Source: Cyclobacterium jeungdonense (GTDB taxonomy: Bacteria > Bacteroidota > Bacteroidia > Cytophagales > Cyclobacteriaceae). Taken from it: 64,000 bases of DNA. Below, one piece after another: positions 1 through 9,271 of this stretch; position 1 is the first letter of the stretch; the number at the start of each line of letters is the position of its first letter. A program made the position numbers and the translations under genes. The notes under the pieces were generated by a model. That model ran no database searches, was not told where the DNA came from, and saw nothing but the letters and a program-made list of their open reading frames with translations. The stretch is from assembly GCF_010994275.1 (NCBI RefSeq), contig NZ_WMCD01000001.1:310001-374000 (forward strand). Reading direction: 5' to 3'.

Positions 1-1
1 G

Positions 2-253
2 GATGGATTCCCGATCTGCTTGTCACATGAAGCGATTCTAATCCAAAAAGAACAGGAATGCGAGAAGGTAAAAAAGATCCAGGAAGCATTAGATCAACTC
101 ACCGGCAGACAGAGGCAGGCATTACTTCTTTTGTATACAGAAGGCATGAGTTACCAGGAAATTGCCCGGGTAATGGAGTTTAGTGAGGTAAAGTCTGCCA
201 GAAAGCTGGTGTACAGGGCACTTTCCTCCTTGAGACAAATTTTGAAATACTAA
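2..253 (+). CDS. ECF sigma-70 factor, C-terminal part (cut by window edge)
   Basis: This is the end of an RNA polymerase ECF sigma factor gene that starts before the window; the frame is open from base 2. The visible 83 residues hold the region-4 helix-turn-helix: a run ending LTGRQRQALLLLYTEGMSYQ followed by EIARVM, which would contact the -35 region of promoters. It is followed 32 bases later by a FecR-type anti-sigma gene and then a SusC/SusD pair, the usual order of a trans-envelope signalling locus. Unlike the other two intact sigma factors in the window it ends in SLRQILKY without a hydrophobic tail. The family assignment is secure; region 2 is outside the window. Confidence 0.88.
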   Translation, partial: DGFPICLSHEAILIQKEQECEKVKKIQEALDQLTGRQRQALLLLYTEGMSYQEIARVMEFSEVKSARKLVYRALSSLRQILKY

Positions 254-285
254 TGGTTAGGAGCCAGGATGCTAGCTAAAATAAA

Positions 286-1320
286 ATGAAATACAGTGAA
301 TACGATATTGTAGATTTTCTATTGGATGAGTTTTTCATTCAATGGATAAAAAATCCGGACCAAAACAATCGGCATTTTTGGGAAAAGTGGATTCAGGAGC
401 ATCCAGAAAAAAGAGGGCTGGTTATGCAGGCAGCGTCCCTGATCCGGTCAGTAAAATATGGGGATGATCCAGAAATCACCGATGCCATGTATGTGGAAAT
501 TTTTGAAAACGTCATCAAAACCGATTCTGAAAAACAACGTGGTTCCGTGTCCGACGGTGGTAATTTTTCTTTTTTTAATCTAAAAAATATGGTAGCAGTA
601 ATTCTAATCGGGTTTTGTGCAACCATGGTTTACCTGCAAATGGTGGCCTCCAACGAAACCGTTATCTCTCCTCCAACAGAAGAAGTGTTGATTACGAGAA
701 CGGTACCAGCAGGAAAAAGGGCGATTGTAACCCTGGCGGATGGTAGTAAGGTATTTTTAAATGCTGAAAGTGAATTGATTTATCCGAAACAGCAATCTCC
801 CGATCAACGCTGGGTGCAGCTAAAAGGCGAAGCATTTTTTGAGGTAGAAAAAGAAAAGCGGCCCTTTAAAGTACTAACAGATTATTCCGAAATCGCCGTT
901 TTGGGAACCGCTTTTAATGTAAAGGAAGCACATCAGGAGCTTTCTGTGGCCTTGGTTAGTGGAAAGGTGCACGTCAAAGATCGGGAAGGTAATCAATACG
1001 ATCTGGCCCCCTTGGAAATGCTAACGGTAGATAAAGCCGGTAAAGCGAGTAAAAGCGGCTTTGATGTCCTGGCAGTTACCGGATGGAAAGACAGAATTCT
1101 GGTTTTCCAGGATGATGATTTGGAGCAAGTCATAAAAAAATTGGAGCACTGGTACGGAGTAGACCTGGATTTTTCGGGAGAGGTATCTGCCACCTGGAAT
1201 TATTCCGGAACATATCACAATGAAAATCTTGAGAATGTATTAAAGGGAATTTCCCTAACCTCCGGATTGGATTACCGCTTGGAAAAAGGAAAAGTGTTTT
1301 TGTATAACCGCAATAAATAA
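286..1320 (+). CDS. FecR-family anti-sigma factor (locus A)
   Basis: A 344-residue single-pass inner-membrane regulator. Residues 1-100 form the cytoplasmic sigma-binding part, residues 101-120 are a membrane helix, and the periplasmic part starts with the FecR core (RTVPAGKRAIVTLADGSKVF, about residues 138-157, then a GEAFFEV motif) and ends in a DUF4974-type domain (LEHWYGVDL, then ENVLKGISLTSGLDYRL). By family analogy it holds the upstream sigma factor until the STN domain of the downstream SusC reports ligand. It lies between the sigma gene and SusC on the same strand. The start chosen is the first ATG after the sigma stop codon; no strong ribosome binding site is visible, as is normal in Bacteroidota. 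Confidence 0.93.
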   Translation: MKYSEYDIVDFLLDEFFIQWIKNPDQNNRHFWEKWIQEHPEKRGLVMQAASLIRSVKYGDDPEITDAMYVEIFENVIKTDSEKQRGSVSDGGNFSFFNLKNMVAVILIGFCATMVYLQMVASNETVISPPTEEVLITRTVPAGKRAIVTLADGSKVFLNAESELIYPKQQSPDQRWVQLKGEAFFEVEKEKRPFKVLTDYSEIAVLGTAFNVKEAHQELSVALVSGKVHVKDREGNQYDLAPLEMLTVDKAGKASKSGFDVLAVTGWKDRILVFQDDDLEQVIKKLEHWYGVDLDFSGEVSATWNYSGTYHNENLENVLKGISLTSGLDYRLEKGKVFLYNRNK

Positions 1321-1354
1321 AGCCTATGTGCAGCGTAGATTCAGGATAGCCAAA

Positions 1355-1391
1355 GGACAGTCCCGGTTCTGGGGAGATAAAGGGACTGTCC
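1355..1391 (+). promoter_or_regulatory. Hairpin between FecR and SusC (locus A)
   Basis: GGACAGTCCC (1355-1364) and GGGACTGTCC (1382-1391) form a perfect 10-bp stem with a 17-base loop. No T-run follows, so it may act as a processing site or attenuator that separates regulator from transporter expression rather than as a simple terminator. Loci B and E also carry hairpins in the same interval. Confidence 0.5.
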
Positions 1392-1460
1392 AAATTGCCT
1401 TTAGCCCAGAGGGTTAGAGGCAACCATTTAAGCGAACTTACACTTAAATCATTCAATATT

Positions 1461-4400
1461 ATGAAAAAAAATATACAGGGGCAACTCATGATGCTTTCAA
1501 AACGAATGTTCCATGGTTTTCTGATTCAGATGCTGTTTTGTACGCTTCTCTTAGCAAATACAGGAAATGCACAGCGGAAAACAATTGATAAAGTCAGGGT
1601 CTCCTTCCCACAAGAAACGCAGTCGTTAATGACTTTTTTCAAAACGGTGGAAGGAGCAACCGCTTTCCGGTTTACGTACAACAGTGATTTTGTGGATTTG
1701 GATCAGCTAATTAGCATGACCAGGCGTAGGCCCACCCTTTATGATGCATTGGGAGATATTTCCAGGCAAACAAAACTCAGATTTGTGCAGGTAAATGAAA
1801 ATATCCATGTGAAATACGAAACGAATCAGGAGGAGGAAGCTGCTGTTTCCATTGTGGAACAAGCTTTATTAGATGTGTCAGGTAAAGTAGTAGATGAAAA
1901 TGGAGAACCATTACCCGGCGTTACCATCACCGTATTGGGGACAAATGTGGGAACGGTCACGGACTTGGATGGTAACTATTCCCTTGCAGTTCAGCAAGGA
2001 GCCACACTGGTTTTTTCATTTATCGGATTCGAATCCAAAAGTATACAGGTTTCCAACCAATCCACGATAGATGTCACACTAATCGAGGACGTTGCCTCGC
2101 TGGACGAGGTGATCGTTGTAGGGTACGGAACCCAAAAGAAAGCCAATATGACAGGGGCGGTCGCTACCGTCGGTGGGGATGAGATTATCAAGCGTCCCTT
2201 AAACAATGTTGCCGGATTGTTGCAGGGAAAAGTGGCTGGATTGCAGGTGTCTTCTCATTCCGGAAAGCCAGGTAGTGAAAATAACTCATTAAGAATTCGG
2301 GGGCTGGGTACGTTTAGTGCCGCTGGCAGCGAACCACTGGTGTTGATAAACGGTGTAGCCGGAGACATGACCAACCTGGATCCCAATGATGTGGAATCCG
2401 TGTCCGTTTTAAAAGATGCTGCTTCCAGCGCCATTTATGGTGCCAGGGCTGCTAACGGGGTAATTCTGATTACTACCAAGAGAGGGCAAGAAGGAGCGCT
2501 TTCGATTGACATTCACAGCAATGTACAAGTACATCAACCCACCCGCTTACCAGAACTGTTGAGCAATTCGGCCGATTACATGATGTACTGGAATCAGGGC
2601 AGGGCTCGCAGCGGACAGGCTCCCTATTTCAGTCAGGAAGAAATCGATGCATTTCGAAACAATCCCAATGACCCCATTAATTATCCCAATTTCGATTGGA
2701 TTGACCATTCCTTCCAGACCGCAGTAGCTAATATGCAGTCCGTTCGTGTGAGTGGGGGTACTGAAAAAACAGCAGTGGGGCTTTCTCTTGGGTATTTTGA
2801 TCAGCCAGGTCTTACCAGTTTGTATGAGTTTAAAAAATACAACGCCAGGCTGACAGTTGATTCTAAAATTAATGACTGGATCTCAGTCGGAGGCGATATA
2901 CAATTGGTAAATAAGGATATACAACGCAGTAATTGGGACAACGGAAATGTGGATTATCAGATCCTGGCAATTTATGGAGCGGCCCCCAATTATACACCTA
3001 CCATGATCCTTCCAGACGGCTCTATAGGCCATGTGGCGCGTTACAGTTCCAATATTGGTGAATGGACCGTACGTAATCCGGACGCACAAAATGTTAGCGG
3101 GATACAAACGGATATCAATTACAATATCCTTCCTCAGTTTTATGTCGAAATCAAACCCAGCCCTTATTTTACGTGGTATACTAAAGGAGCGGTATCTTAC
3201 GATACCAGGGCGCTTAAAAATCACGAGACCCCGGTAGACAATTATTTCTTTAAAGACGGGTCCTATGCCCATAATAATTCTACCTGGCAACTGGGAGTAA
3301 GGGAAACCTGGAGTACCCGGATGTGGACTACCTTTTATTCCACCCTAAATTACAAGCGTTTGTTTAACGATACGCACAATGTAAATATTCTGGCAGGCTA
3401 CAATCAGGAGTACAACCTTGACCGGATGTTGCGTGGCACGCGGGTTCATTTTCCAACCAACGAATTGATGGAACTAGATGCCGGTGCTCCACTGGATCAA
3501 ACCACAGGCGGTAATTCCAGTGAATGGGCCATCATGTCCTTTTTTGGCCGGGCCATGTATGACTACAAAGAAAAATACCTGGTTGAGGCAAATGCACGAT
3601 TCGACGGTACCTCTCGGATCTCTCCGGACAACCGCTGGGGTTTTTTCCCCTCTGTATCTGCAGGATGGCGGGTTTCGCAGGAGCCTTTTCTGATGCAAAG
3701 TGACTGGCTTGAAAACCTGAAAATAAGGGCTTCCTGGGGACAACTGGGTAATCAAAATATCGGGCTTTATCCCTATCAGGAAGTGTTAACCACCACCTCT
3801 TATCCATTCAGTACCCCTTATGCGGGCGTGGTCCTCAACCGCCTGGTGGACCCGTCCCTACGCTGGGAGACCACTACCATGACGGATGTTGGGTTTGATC
3901 TGACACTGAAAGAAGGGCTCGTGAACCTGACCTTTGACTGGTTTGACAAAACTACCAACGATATCCTATATAATGTACCCATCCCCGCCAGTGTAGGTAT
4001 GTCTCCACCCACCGTTAACTACGGAAAAATGAGAAACACAGGAATAGAAATTGAGTTGGGGTCCATGCGGCAAATCGGGGATTTTCGCTATGATCTGAGC
4101 GTCAATTTTTCCACCTTTAAAAATGAAGTGTTGCGAATACTTTCACCAGTATATGGTAATTATACCATTCAGGAAGGCTTACCCTTCAATTCCCACTACA
4201 TGGTGGAATGGATTGGAATCTTTCAGAATGAAGAGGAAATCGCCAATAGTCCACAACACCAGTTTAATCCCAAGCCAGGTGATTTGAAATTTAAAGACCA
4301 AAATAACGATGGGGTAATCAATGCGGATGACCGGGTGGTAATGGATGGGGCCTATCCCCGTTTTCATTACGGAAGTACCATCAATCTTTCGTGGAAGAAT

Positions 4401-4841
4401 TTCGACCTGAATGCCTTTTTCCAGGGCTTGGAAGGATACAAGCAGAGTACTCAGGGTCTTGCCTGGGGACTGGTGCCGTATATTCAGGGATCGCCGCCGC
4501 CAGTGGATTTCATCGAAAACATGTGGACAGGCGAAGGCTCTACCAATGCCCATCCCGCTATGTACATTTCAGGGTATGCGCCAGTGACTGGTACCCGGAA
4601 TTCGTACTGGCTTTTGGATGCCTCCTACCTTCGTTTGAAAAACCTGGCTATAGGGTATAACTTGCCGGTTCATCTGACTGAGAAGCTAGGTTTAAAATTT
4701 GCCCGGGTCTATTGGTCAGGAGACAATCTATTCACTATTACCGACTGGCCGGGATCGGATCCGGAAAGAGCCAATACCAACTGGTTTCAGGCTTATCCCC
4801 AAATTACGAGCTATACCCTGGGCTTGAAACTCAAACTATAA
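1461..4841 (+). CDS. SusC/RagA-type TonB-dependent receptor with STN domain (locus A)
   Basis: An outer-membrane TonB-dependent glycan importer of 1126 residues. In order: signal peptide (about 1-38, ending GNAQ), an STN domain (about 48-115) of the kind that signals to FecR, a carboxypeptidase-regulatory-like beta domain (SGKVVDENGEPLPGVTITVL), a TonB-box/plug start (LDEVIVVGYGTQKK), the plug, and a long beta-barrel ending in an aromatic-rich strand. The frame is open further upstream (to 1395), but the ATG at 1461 directly precedes a normal signal peptide and is preferred. SusD follows after 13 bases. The STN domain and the upstream FecR and sigma genes indicate ligand-induced autoregulation. 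The substrate cannot be told from the sequence. Confidence 0.95.
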   Translation: MKKNIQGQLMMLSKRMFHGFLIQMLFCTLLLANTGNAQRKTIDKVRVSFPQETQSLMTFFKTVEGATAFRFTYNSDFVDLDQLISMTRRRPTLYDALGDISRQTKLRFVQVNENIHVKYETNQEEEAAVSIVEQALLDVSGKVVDENGEPLPGVTITVLGTNVGTVTDLDGNYSLAVQQGATLVFSFIGFESKSIQVSNQSTIDVTLIEDVASLDEVIVVGYGTQKKANMTGAVATVGGDEIIKRPLNNVAGLLQGKVAGLQVSSHSGKPGSENNSLRIRGLGTFSAAGSEPLVLINGVAGDMTNLDPNDVESVSVLKDAASSAIYGARAANGVILITTKRGQEGALSIDIHSNVQVHQPTRLPELLSNSADYMMYWNQGRARSGQAPYFSQEEIDAFRNNPNDPINYPNFDWIDHSFQTAVANMQSVRVSGGTEKTAVGLSLGYFDQPGLTSLYEFKKYNARLTVDSKINDWISVGGDIQLVNKDIQRSNWDNGNVDYQILAIYGAAPNYTPTMILPDGSIGHVARYSSNIGEWTVRNPDAQNVSGIQTDINYNILPQFYVEIKPSPYFTWYTKGAVSYDTRALKNHETPVDNYFFKDGSYAHNNSTWQLGVRETWSTRMWTTFYSTLNYKRLFNDTHNVNILAGYNQEYNLDRMLRGTRVHFPTNELMELDAGAPLDQTTGGNSSEWAIMSFFGRAMYDYKEKYLVEANARFDGTSRISPDNRWGFFPSVSAGWRVSQEPFLMQSDWLENLKIRASWGQLGNQNIGLYPYQEVLTTTSYPFSTPYAGVVLNRLVDPSLRWETTTMTDVGFDLTLKEGLVNLTFDWFDKTTNDILYNVPIPASVGMSPPTVNYGKMRNTGIEIELGSMRQIGDFRYDLSVNFSTFKNEVLRILSPVYGNYTIQEGLPFNSHYMVEWIGIFQNEEEIANSPQHQFNPKPGDLKFKDQNNDGVINADDRVVMDGAYPRFHYGSTINLSWKNFDLNAFFQGLEGYKQSTQGLAWGLVPYIQGSPPPVDFIENMWTGEGSTNAHPAMYISGYAPVTGTRNSYWLLDASYLRLKNLAIGYNLPVHLTEKLGLKFARVYWSGDNLFTITDWPGSDPERANTNWFQAYPQITSYTLGLKLKL

Positions 4842-4854
4842 ACTCCTGACGAAG

Positions 4855-6387
4855 ATGAAAAAATTAACGATCACTTACTTGAAGGCGTTAGGATTTGTGT
4901 GCATGGCACTGACCGTTATCGCCTGTGAGGAATTTCTGGAAAGAAATCCAACGACTGAAATTTCCGGACCCACCTTCTGGAATAGCCAAAAGGATGCCGA
5001 AATGGCCCTTGCTGGTGTTTATTCCCGGCTGAATACCAATACATTTAATTACGAAGGAGTCTATTCCCTGGCCATCATGGCTGGCGATGCCAATGAAGGC
5101 GGCCAAAGTTTGGGCGCATCCTCCACCGGTACCTTTGCCATGGGAATCATGGAGGCCGTATCGGGGGGATTATTGGCAAATATCTACAACGACTGCTACC
5201 GGGGCGTGGCAAGTTGCAATTATTTTCTGGCAAATATTGACCGGGTGGACATGCCTGCCACGACGATCAATCGGTACAAGGGCGAAGTCCATTTTTTAAG
5301 GGCTTTGTTTTATTTTAATCTGGCTGATTTTTATGGTGGCGTACCCCTATACACAGAACCGGTATCTGCCGAAGAGGCAAAAGTTGCTCAAAGCACCAAA
5401 GAACAGGTGTTTCAACAAGTGCTATCGGATTTGGACCTAGCCATCGCCAACCTTCCAAATTCCGATTACAGTTCGGAGGGCCATGCTGTCAGGGGGTCTG
5501 CGCTGGCTTTGAAAAGCAGGGTTTTGCTTCATCAGTCCGATTGGTCGGGAGCGGCTACCGCTGCTGCACAGGTTATGGCTGATGGGCAATTTAGTCTTCA
5601 CCAGGAAAAATGGGGAAATTTATTTTTGGCTGAAGGACAAAATAATAACCCGGAAATCATGTTTTCTACCCGTTACCTCAATCCCGATAATTCCAGCCAG
5701 CAGGATATCCGGATTTTGTGGCACGGTATCTGGAATCCGCGACAAGAGTTAAGGGATGCTTACGAATGCACAGATGGCTTGCCCATCACGGAATCTCCTT
5801 TGTACGATCCGGAAAATTGGCAGGAAAACAGAGATCCGCGACTGGGTCAGACCATGCGGAATTTTGAAGACCCGGCTGTCAAGGCCTCAGGAGAGGTGGT
5901 TTCCTTTGCATACAATGGCGTGTCCATGACCGGACTGATGCCGGCAAAAGGCGGAAATGTAGAAACCCTACCCATTGATTATTCTACCAAAAGTGAACAA
6001 GACTGGATACTAATCCGCTATGCGGAGGTCTTGTTGAATTTTGCCGAGGCGACAAATGAATTGAGCGGACCCGTACCTGCCGTTTACGATGCGGTTAATG
6101 CCATCCGAACCCGCCAGGGGGTTGACATGCCTCCATTGCCGTCCGGATTAACCAAGGATGAAATGAGGGAACGAATACGGAATGAAAGAAGAGTTGAATT
6201 TGCCTTTGAAGGAATGCGCTACCGGGATATTAAGCGATGGAAAATAGCGGAGACTTATATTCCGACCTTGGTGGAACCTAGCTCCGGTTTAAGCAGGGCC
6301 TTCGATCCAGGTAAGCATTACTTGTTTCCATTTCCACAGTCAGAAATAGATATCAACCCCAACCTGGTCCAGAACCCGGGCTATTAA
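4855..6387 (+). CDS. SusD/RagB-family glycan-binding lipoprotein (locus A)
   Basis: A 510-residue surface lipoprotein that caps the partner SusC barrel and captures oligosaccharide. It has a lipoprotein signal (hydrophobic stretch followed by VIAC at about residue 24), the typical early motif EEFLERNPTTEISGPTFW, TPR-like helical repeats (KGEVHFLRALFYFNLADFYG), and the canonical C-terminus LFPFPQSEIDINPNLVQNPGY. Its length is normal for the family. It lies 13 bases after the SusC stop codon, so the two are almost certainly cotranscribed, and a strong terminator-like hairpin follows. Confidence 0.95.
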   Translation: MKKLTITYLKALGFVCMALTVIACEEFLERNPTTEISGPTFWNSQKDAEMALAGVYSRLNTNTFNYEGVYSLAIMAGDANEGGQSLGASSTGTFAMGIMEAVSGGLLANIYNDCYRGVASCNYFLANIDRVDMPATTINRYKGEVHFLRALFYFNLADFYGGVPLYTEPVSAEEAKVAQSTKEQVFQQVLSDLDLAIANLPNSDYSSEGHAVRGSALALKSRVLLHQSDWSGAATAAAQVMADGQFSLHQEKWGNLFLAEGQNNNPEIMFSTRYLNPDNSSQQDIRILWHGIWNPRQELRDAYECTDGLPITESPLYDPENWQENRDPRLGQTMRNFEDPAVKASGEVVSFAYNGVSMTGLMPAKGGNVETLPIDYSTKSEQDWILIRYAEVLLNFAEATNELSGPVPAVYDAVNAIRTRQGVDMPPLPSGLTKDEMRERIRNERRVEFAFEGMRYRDIKRWKIAETYIPTLVEPSSGLSRAFDPGKHYLFPFPQSEIDINPNLVQNPGY

Positions 6388-6405
6388 TTGAATCTTAAAA
6401 TTGAT

Positions 6406-6441
6406 AAAAAACATGAAAACCTAAGGCTTTCATGTTTTTTT
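6406..6441 (+). terminator. Intrinsic terminator after locus A
   Basis: AAAAAACATGAAA (6406-6418) pairs with TTTCATGTTTTTT (6428-6440) around a small GC-capped loop, 19 bases after the SusD stop. The T-run forms the 3' arm and continues to 6441. It closes the locus A operon. Confidence 0.8.
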
Positions 6442-6500
6442 GCTTCTACAGAAATCGAAGTCGATATTGCCTTTCGGCTTATCCTCAACAGGGAAGGGGA

Positions 6501-6604
6501 TATCTTTCCTGGGAACCAGCAACACACTGGTTAGAGATGAAAAGTAGTTAGGTTTAATGACTGGCATCTCTTCCCGGGAACCGCCTCAGGACTGGTTATG
6601 GATG
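6501..6604. repeat. Imperfect direct repeat in the 6.44-6.70 kb gap
   Basis: Two copies of about 39 bases, at 6501-6539 and about 6566-6604, share the blocks GGGAACC and ACTGGTTA plus a closing GGATG/AGATG. They lie upstream of the glucan phosphorylase gene. They could be a duplicated regulator site or a chance remnant. No gene is visible in this gap. Confidence 0.4.
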
Positions 6605-6699
6605 TTTTCAGGCACTCGTATAGTTTTGCTAATTTATTTTATTCCTATCTTGTATTCTGTGTTTTGAACTGGTTTCTATAAGATATCCTTGCACCTTCT

Positions 6700-9231
6700 A
6701 TGTTAGATCCCCGACAACTTTATGGTTTTTTGCCTTCTAATAAAACGGGAGTGGAAAAACTTGCCACCCTGGCCTTAGACATGCGCTGGTCCTGGAATCA
6801 TGCGGCAGACAAATTTTGGAGGCAGCTGGATCCTGGGCTTTGGGATCTTACCCAGAATCCATGGTTGGTATTACAGACCGTTTCCAGAAGCAAGGTGGAA
6901 GAAGTACTCAATGATTCCTTATTTAAAGAAAAGCTGGATTCTTTATTAGAACTAAGAGAAAAAGCAGCGACTAAACCTGCCTGGTTTCAAGAAAAGCATC
7001 CGGAAGCTGTACTGACCCAGGTAGCCTATTTCAGCATGGAATTCATGTTGAACGAAGCCCTTCCAATCTATGTAGGCGGTCTTGGAAATGTTGCGGGTGA
7101 CCAACTTAAATCGGCCAGTGATCTGGGCGTTCCGGTTACCGGAATCGGATTATTCTACCAACAAGGATATTTTCGTCAGGAAATTGATCAGTATGGAAAC
7201 CAGCAAGTTATTCACACATTTAATGATCCGGGACAAGTACCCATTACCCCTTTAAGAAATGAAGGTGGGGAGTGGATACGAATACAGGTGCCTTTAGGTG
7301 GTTACAAGATATGGCTACGCACCTGGGAAGTTCAGGCTGGAAGGGTCAGGCTTTGTTTATTGGATAGCAATGATCCCGCCAATTTACCGGTGCACCGGGG
7401 AATCACGAATGAATTGTATGGAGGGGGGGCTGATTTGCGCATTAAACAGGAAATCATCCTTGGGATTGGTGGGTGGAAATTGCTTGATGCAATCAACCTG
7501 AAACCAGAGGTTTGTCACTTAAATGAAGGTCATTCTGGATTTGTGGTACTGGAAAGGGCGCGGGATTACAGTAAAAAATCAGGGTGTTCTTTTTATGAGG
7601 CCTTAAGCATTACCCGTGCAGGAAATGTCTTTACTACGCATACTGCAGTGCCCGCTGGTTTTGATCACTTTAATCCCTCCCTTATGGAAAATATGCTGGG
7701 AAAATATACCAGAGAGGAGTTGGGAATTAGCATGGAAGAATTGTTGGCATTGGGCCGGGAAAATCCGGATAACCAGAATGAATATTTTAATATGGCTTAT
7801 TTGGCCGTAAGAGGTAGTGGAGCTGTAAACGGCGTCAGCCAACTTCATGGTAAAATAAGCCGGCAATTGTTTCGGGTTTTGTTTCCACGGTGGCCTATAG
7901 AAGAAATTCCTATCGGACATGTTACCAACGGGGTACACATGCCCAGCTGGGACAATGAATATTCTGATAAAATTTGGTCAAAGGCCTGTGGCAAGGAAAG
8001 GTGGAGAGGCGATTTGGGAAATCTGGGAAAATCCATGTGTCGCTTATCAGATGATGATTTGTGGCAGCTTCGAAATAGTTGCAGGGAAGGGTTGATTCAC
8101 TTTATCCGGGAGCGCTTTGAAAGGCAGGCCCTCCTCGGAGGAAGTATAACGCATCAGCAATGGGACCTAAATACTATTTTCGATAAAAATGTGTTAACCC
8201 TGGGTTTTGCACGACGTTTCGTGCCTTATAAACGTCCAAATTTACTATTGAATGACAAAAACAGACTTTTAGGCCTACTCAACCAAAAATCCCAACCCCT
8301 GCAGTTGGTGCTTGCCGGAAAAGCAGGTCCTAATGATGAATTCGGAAAAGCGCTCATTCGTGAATGGATTCAATTTATTGAAAAAAATAATCTGTATCAA
8401 AAAGTGGTATTTCTTAGTGATTATGATATGGAAATTACTGCACAAATGGTCAGCGGGGTAGACCTTTGGTTAAATACCCCTATCCGGCCTTGGGAAGCCT
8501 GTGGTACGAGTGGGATGAAGGTGTTGGTAAATGGAGGGCTTAATCTTTCCACCCTGGACGGATGGTGGGCTGAAGCCTATTCCCCTGAAGTGGGATGGGC
8601 GATAAATGATGCAGCGCATTCGGATAGTGACGGTCTTTCTGAAGCTAAAGAAACAGAAGTACTTTTCGACCTTTTGGAACACCAGATTATCCCCGAATTT
8701 TACCAGCAAAATGAAAAAGGTATTCCCACCAGATGGATAGAAAGGATAAGAAAAAGTATGTCGCTGCTGGCTCCGGTTTTTTCTGCCAATAGAACGGTAA
8801 GGGAATATACAGAAAATTATTATTTACCTGCGGCAACAAGATACCTGGAAAGAAGTGGCAATCAGGGGGAATTGGGAAAGAAAATGTATGAGGATCATAT
8901 GCATCTTAAAGCTAATTGGGATGCCATTAGCTTTGGAGATATTCAGAATGAAACGATAGGGGATTTTCATGTATTCCAGGTCGCCATAAGGCTGGGGGAA
9001 ATTAATCCGGAATGGGTTATAGTTGAAATTTTTTCTGAAGGTACGAACGGGGGAATGCCCGAAAAAGTGCCTATGGAAAGGCTAATGGACCCAAATAATC
9101 CTGGGGTACAGGTATATAGAGGAAAAGTGACTTCCGCTAAACCCATGGAGCATTTTACGATCAGGGTAAGGCCCAACTTAAAAAGCACTTCGGTGCCTTT
9201 GGAAGTATCTCAAATCTTTTGGGAACACTGA
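6700..9231 (+). CDS. glgP: Alpha-glucan phosphorylase (GT35) with DUF3417 N-terminus
   Basis: A cytoplasmic PLP-dependent phosphorylase of 843 residues that releases glucose-1-phosphate from glycogen or maltodextrins. The N-terminal block of about 100 residues (LATLALDMRWSWNHAADKFW) is the DUF3417 extension of the short alpha-glucan phosphorylase group. It is followed by AYFSMEF, GGLGNVAGDQLKSASDLG, HLNEGHSGFV and the PLP site EACGTSGMKVLVNGGLNLST, in which K607 is the expected Schiff-base lysine. The length is typical. It is followed after 40 bases by a DEAD-box helicase and seems unrelated to the flanking Sus loci. The assignment to the family is firm; the preferred glucan is not visible. 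Confidence 0.94.
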   Translation: MLDPRQLYGFLPSNKTGVEKLATLALDMRWSWNHAADKFWRQLDPGLWDLTQNPWLVLQTVSRSKVEEVLNDSLFKEKLDSLLELREKAATKPAWFQEKHPEAVLTQVAYFSMEFMLNEALPIYVGGLGNVAGDQLKSASDLGVPVTGIGLFYQQGYFRQEIDQYGNQQVIHTFNDPGQVPITPLRNEGGEWIRIQVPLGGYKIWLRTWEVQAGRVRLCLLDSNDPANLPVHRGITNELYGGGADLRIKQEIILGIGGWKLLDAINLKPEVCHLNEGHSGFVVLERARDYSKKSGCSFYEALSITRAGNVFTTHTAVPAGFDHFNPSLMENMLGKYTREELGISMEELLALGRENPDNQNEYFNMAYLAVRGSGAVNGVSQLHGKISRQLFRVLFPRWPIEEIPIGHVTNGVHMPSWDNEYSDKIWSKACGKERWRGDLGNLGKSMCRLSDDDLWQLRNSCREGLIHFIRERFERQALLGGSITHQQWDLNTIFDKNVLTLGFARRFVPYKRPNLLLNDKNRLLGLLNQKSQPLQLVLAGKAGPNDEFGKALIREWIQFIEKNNLYQKVVFLSDYDMEITAQMVSGVDLWLNTPIRPWEACGTSGMKVLVNGGLNLSTLDGWWAEAYSPEVGWAINDAAHSDSDGLSEAKETEVLFDLLEHQIIPEFYQQNEKGIPTRWIERIRKSMSLLAPVFSANRTVREYTENYYLPAATRYLERSGNQGELGKKMYEDHMHLKANWDAISFGDIQNETIGDFHVFQVAIRLGEINPEWVIVEIFSEGTNGGMPEKVPMERLMDPNNPGVQVYRGKVTSAKPMEHFTIRVRPNLKSTSVPLEVSQIFWEH

Positions 9232-9271
9232 TATTGATGAAAAAAAACTACCTTTGACCAAAATTATACGA

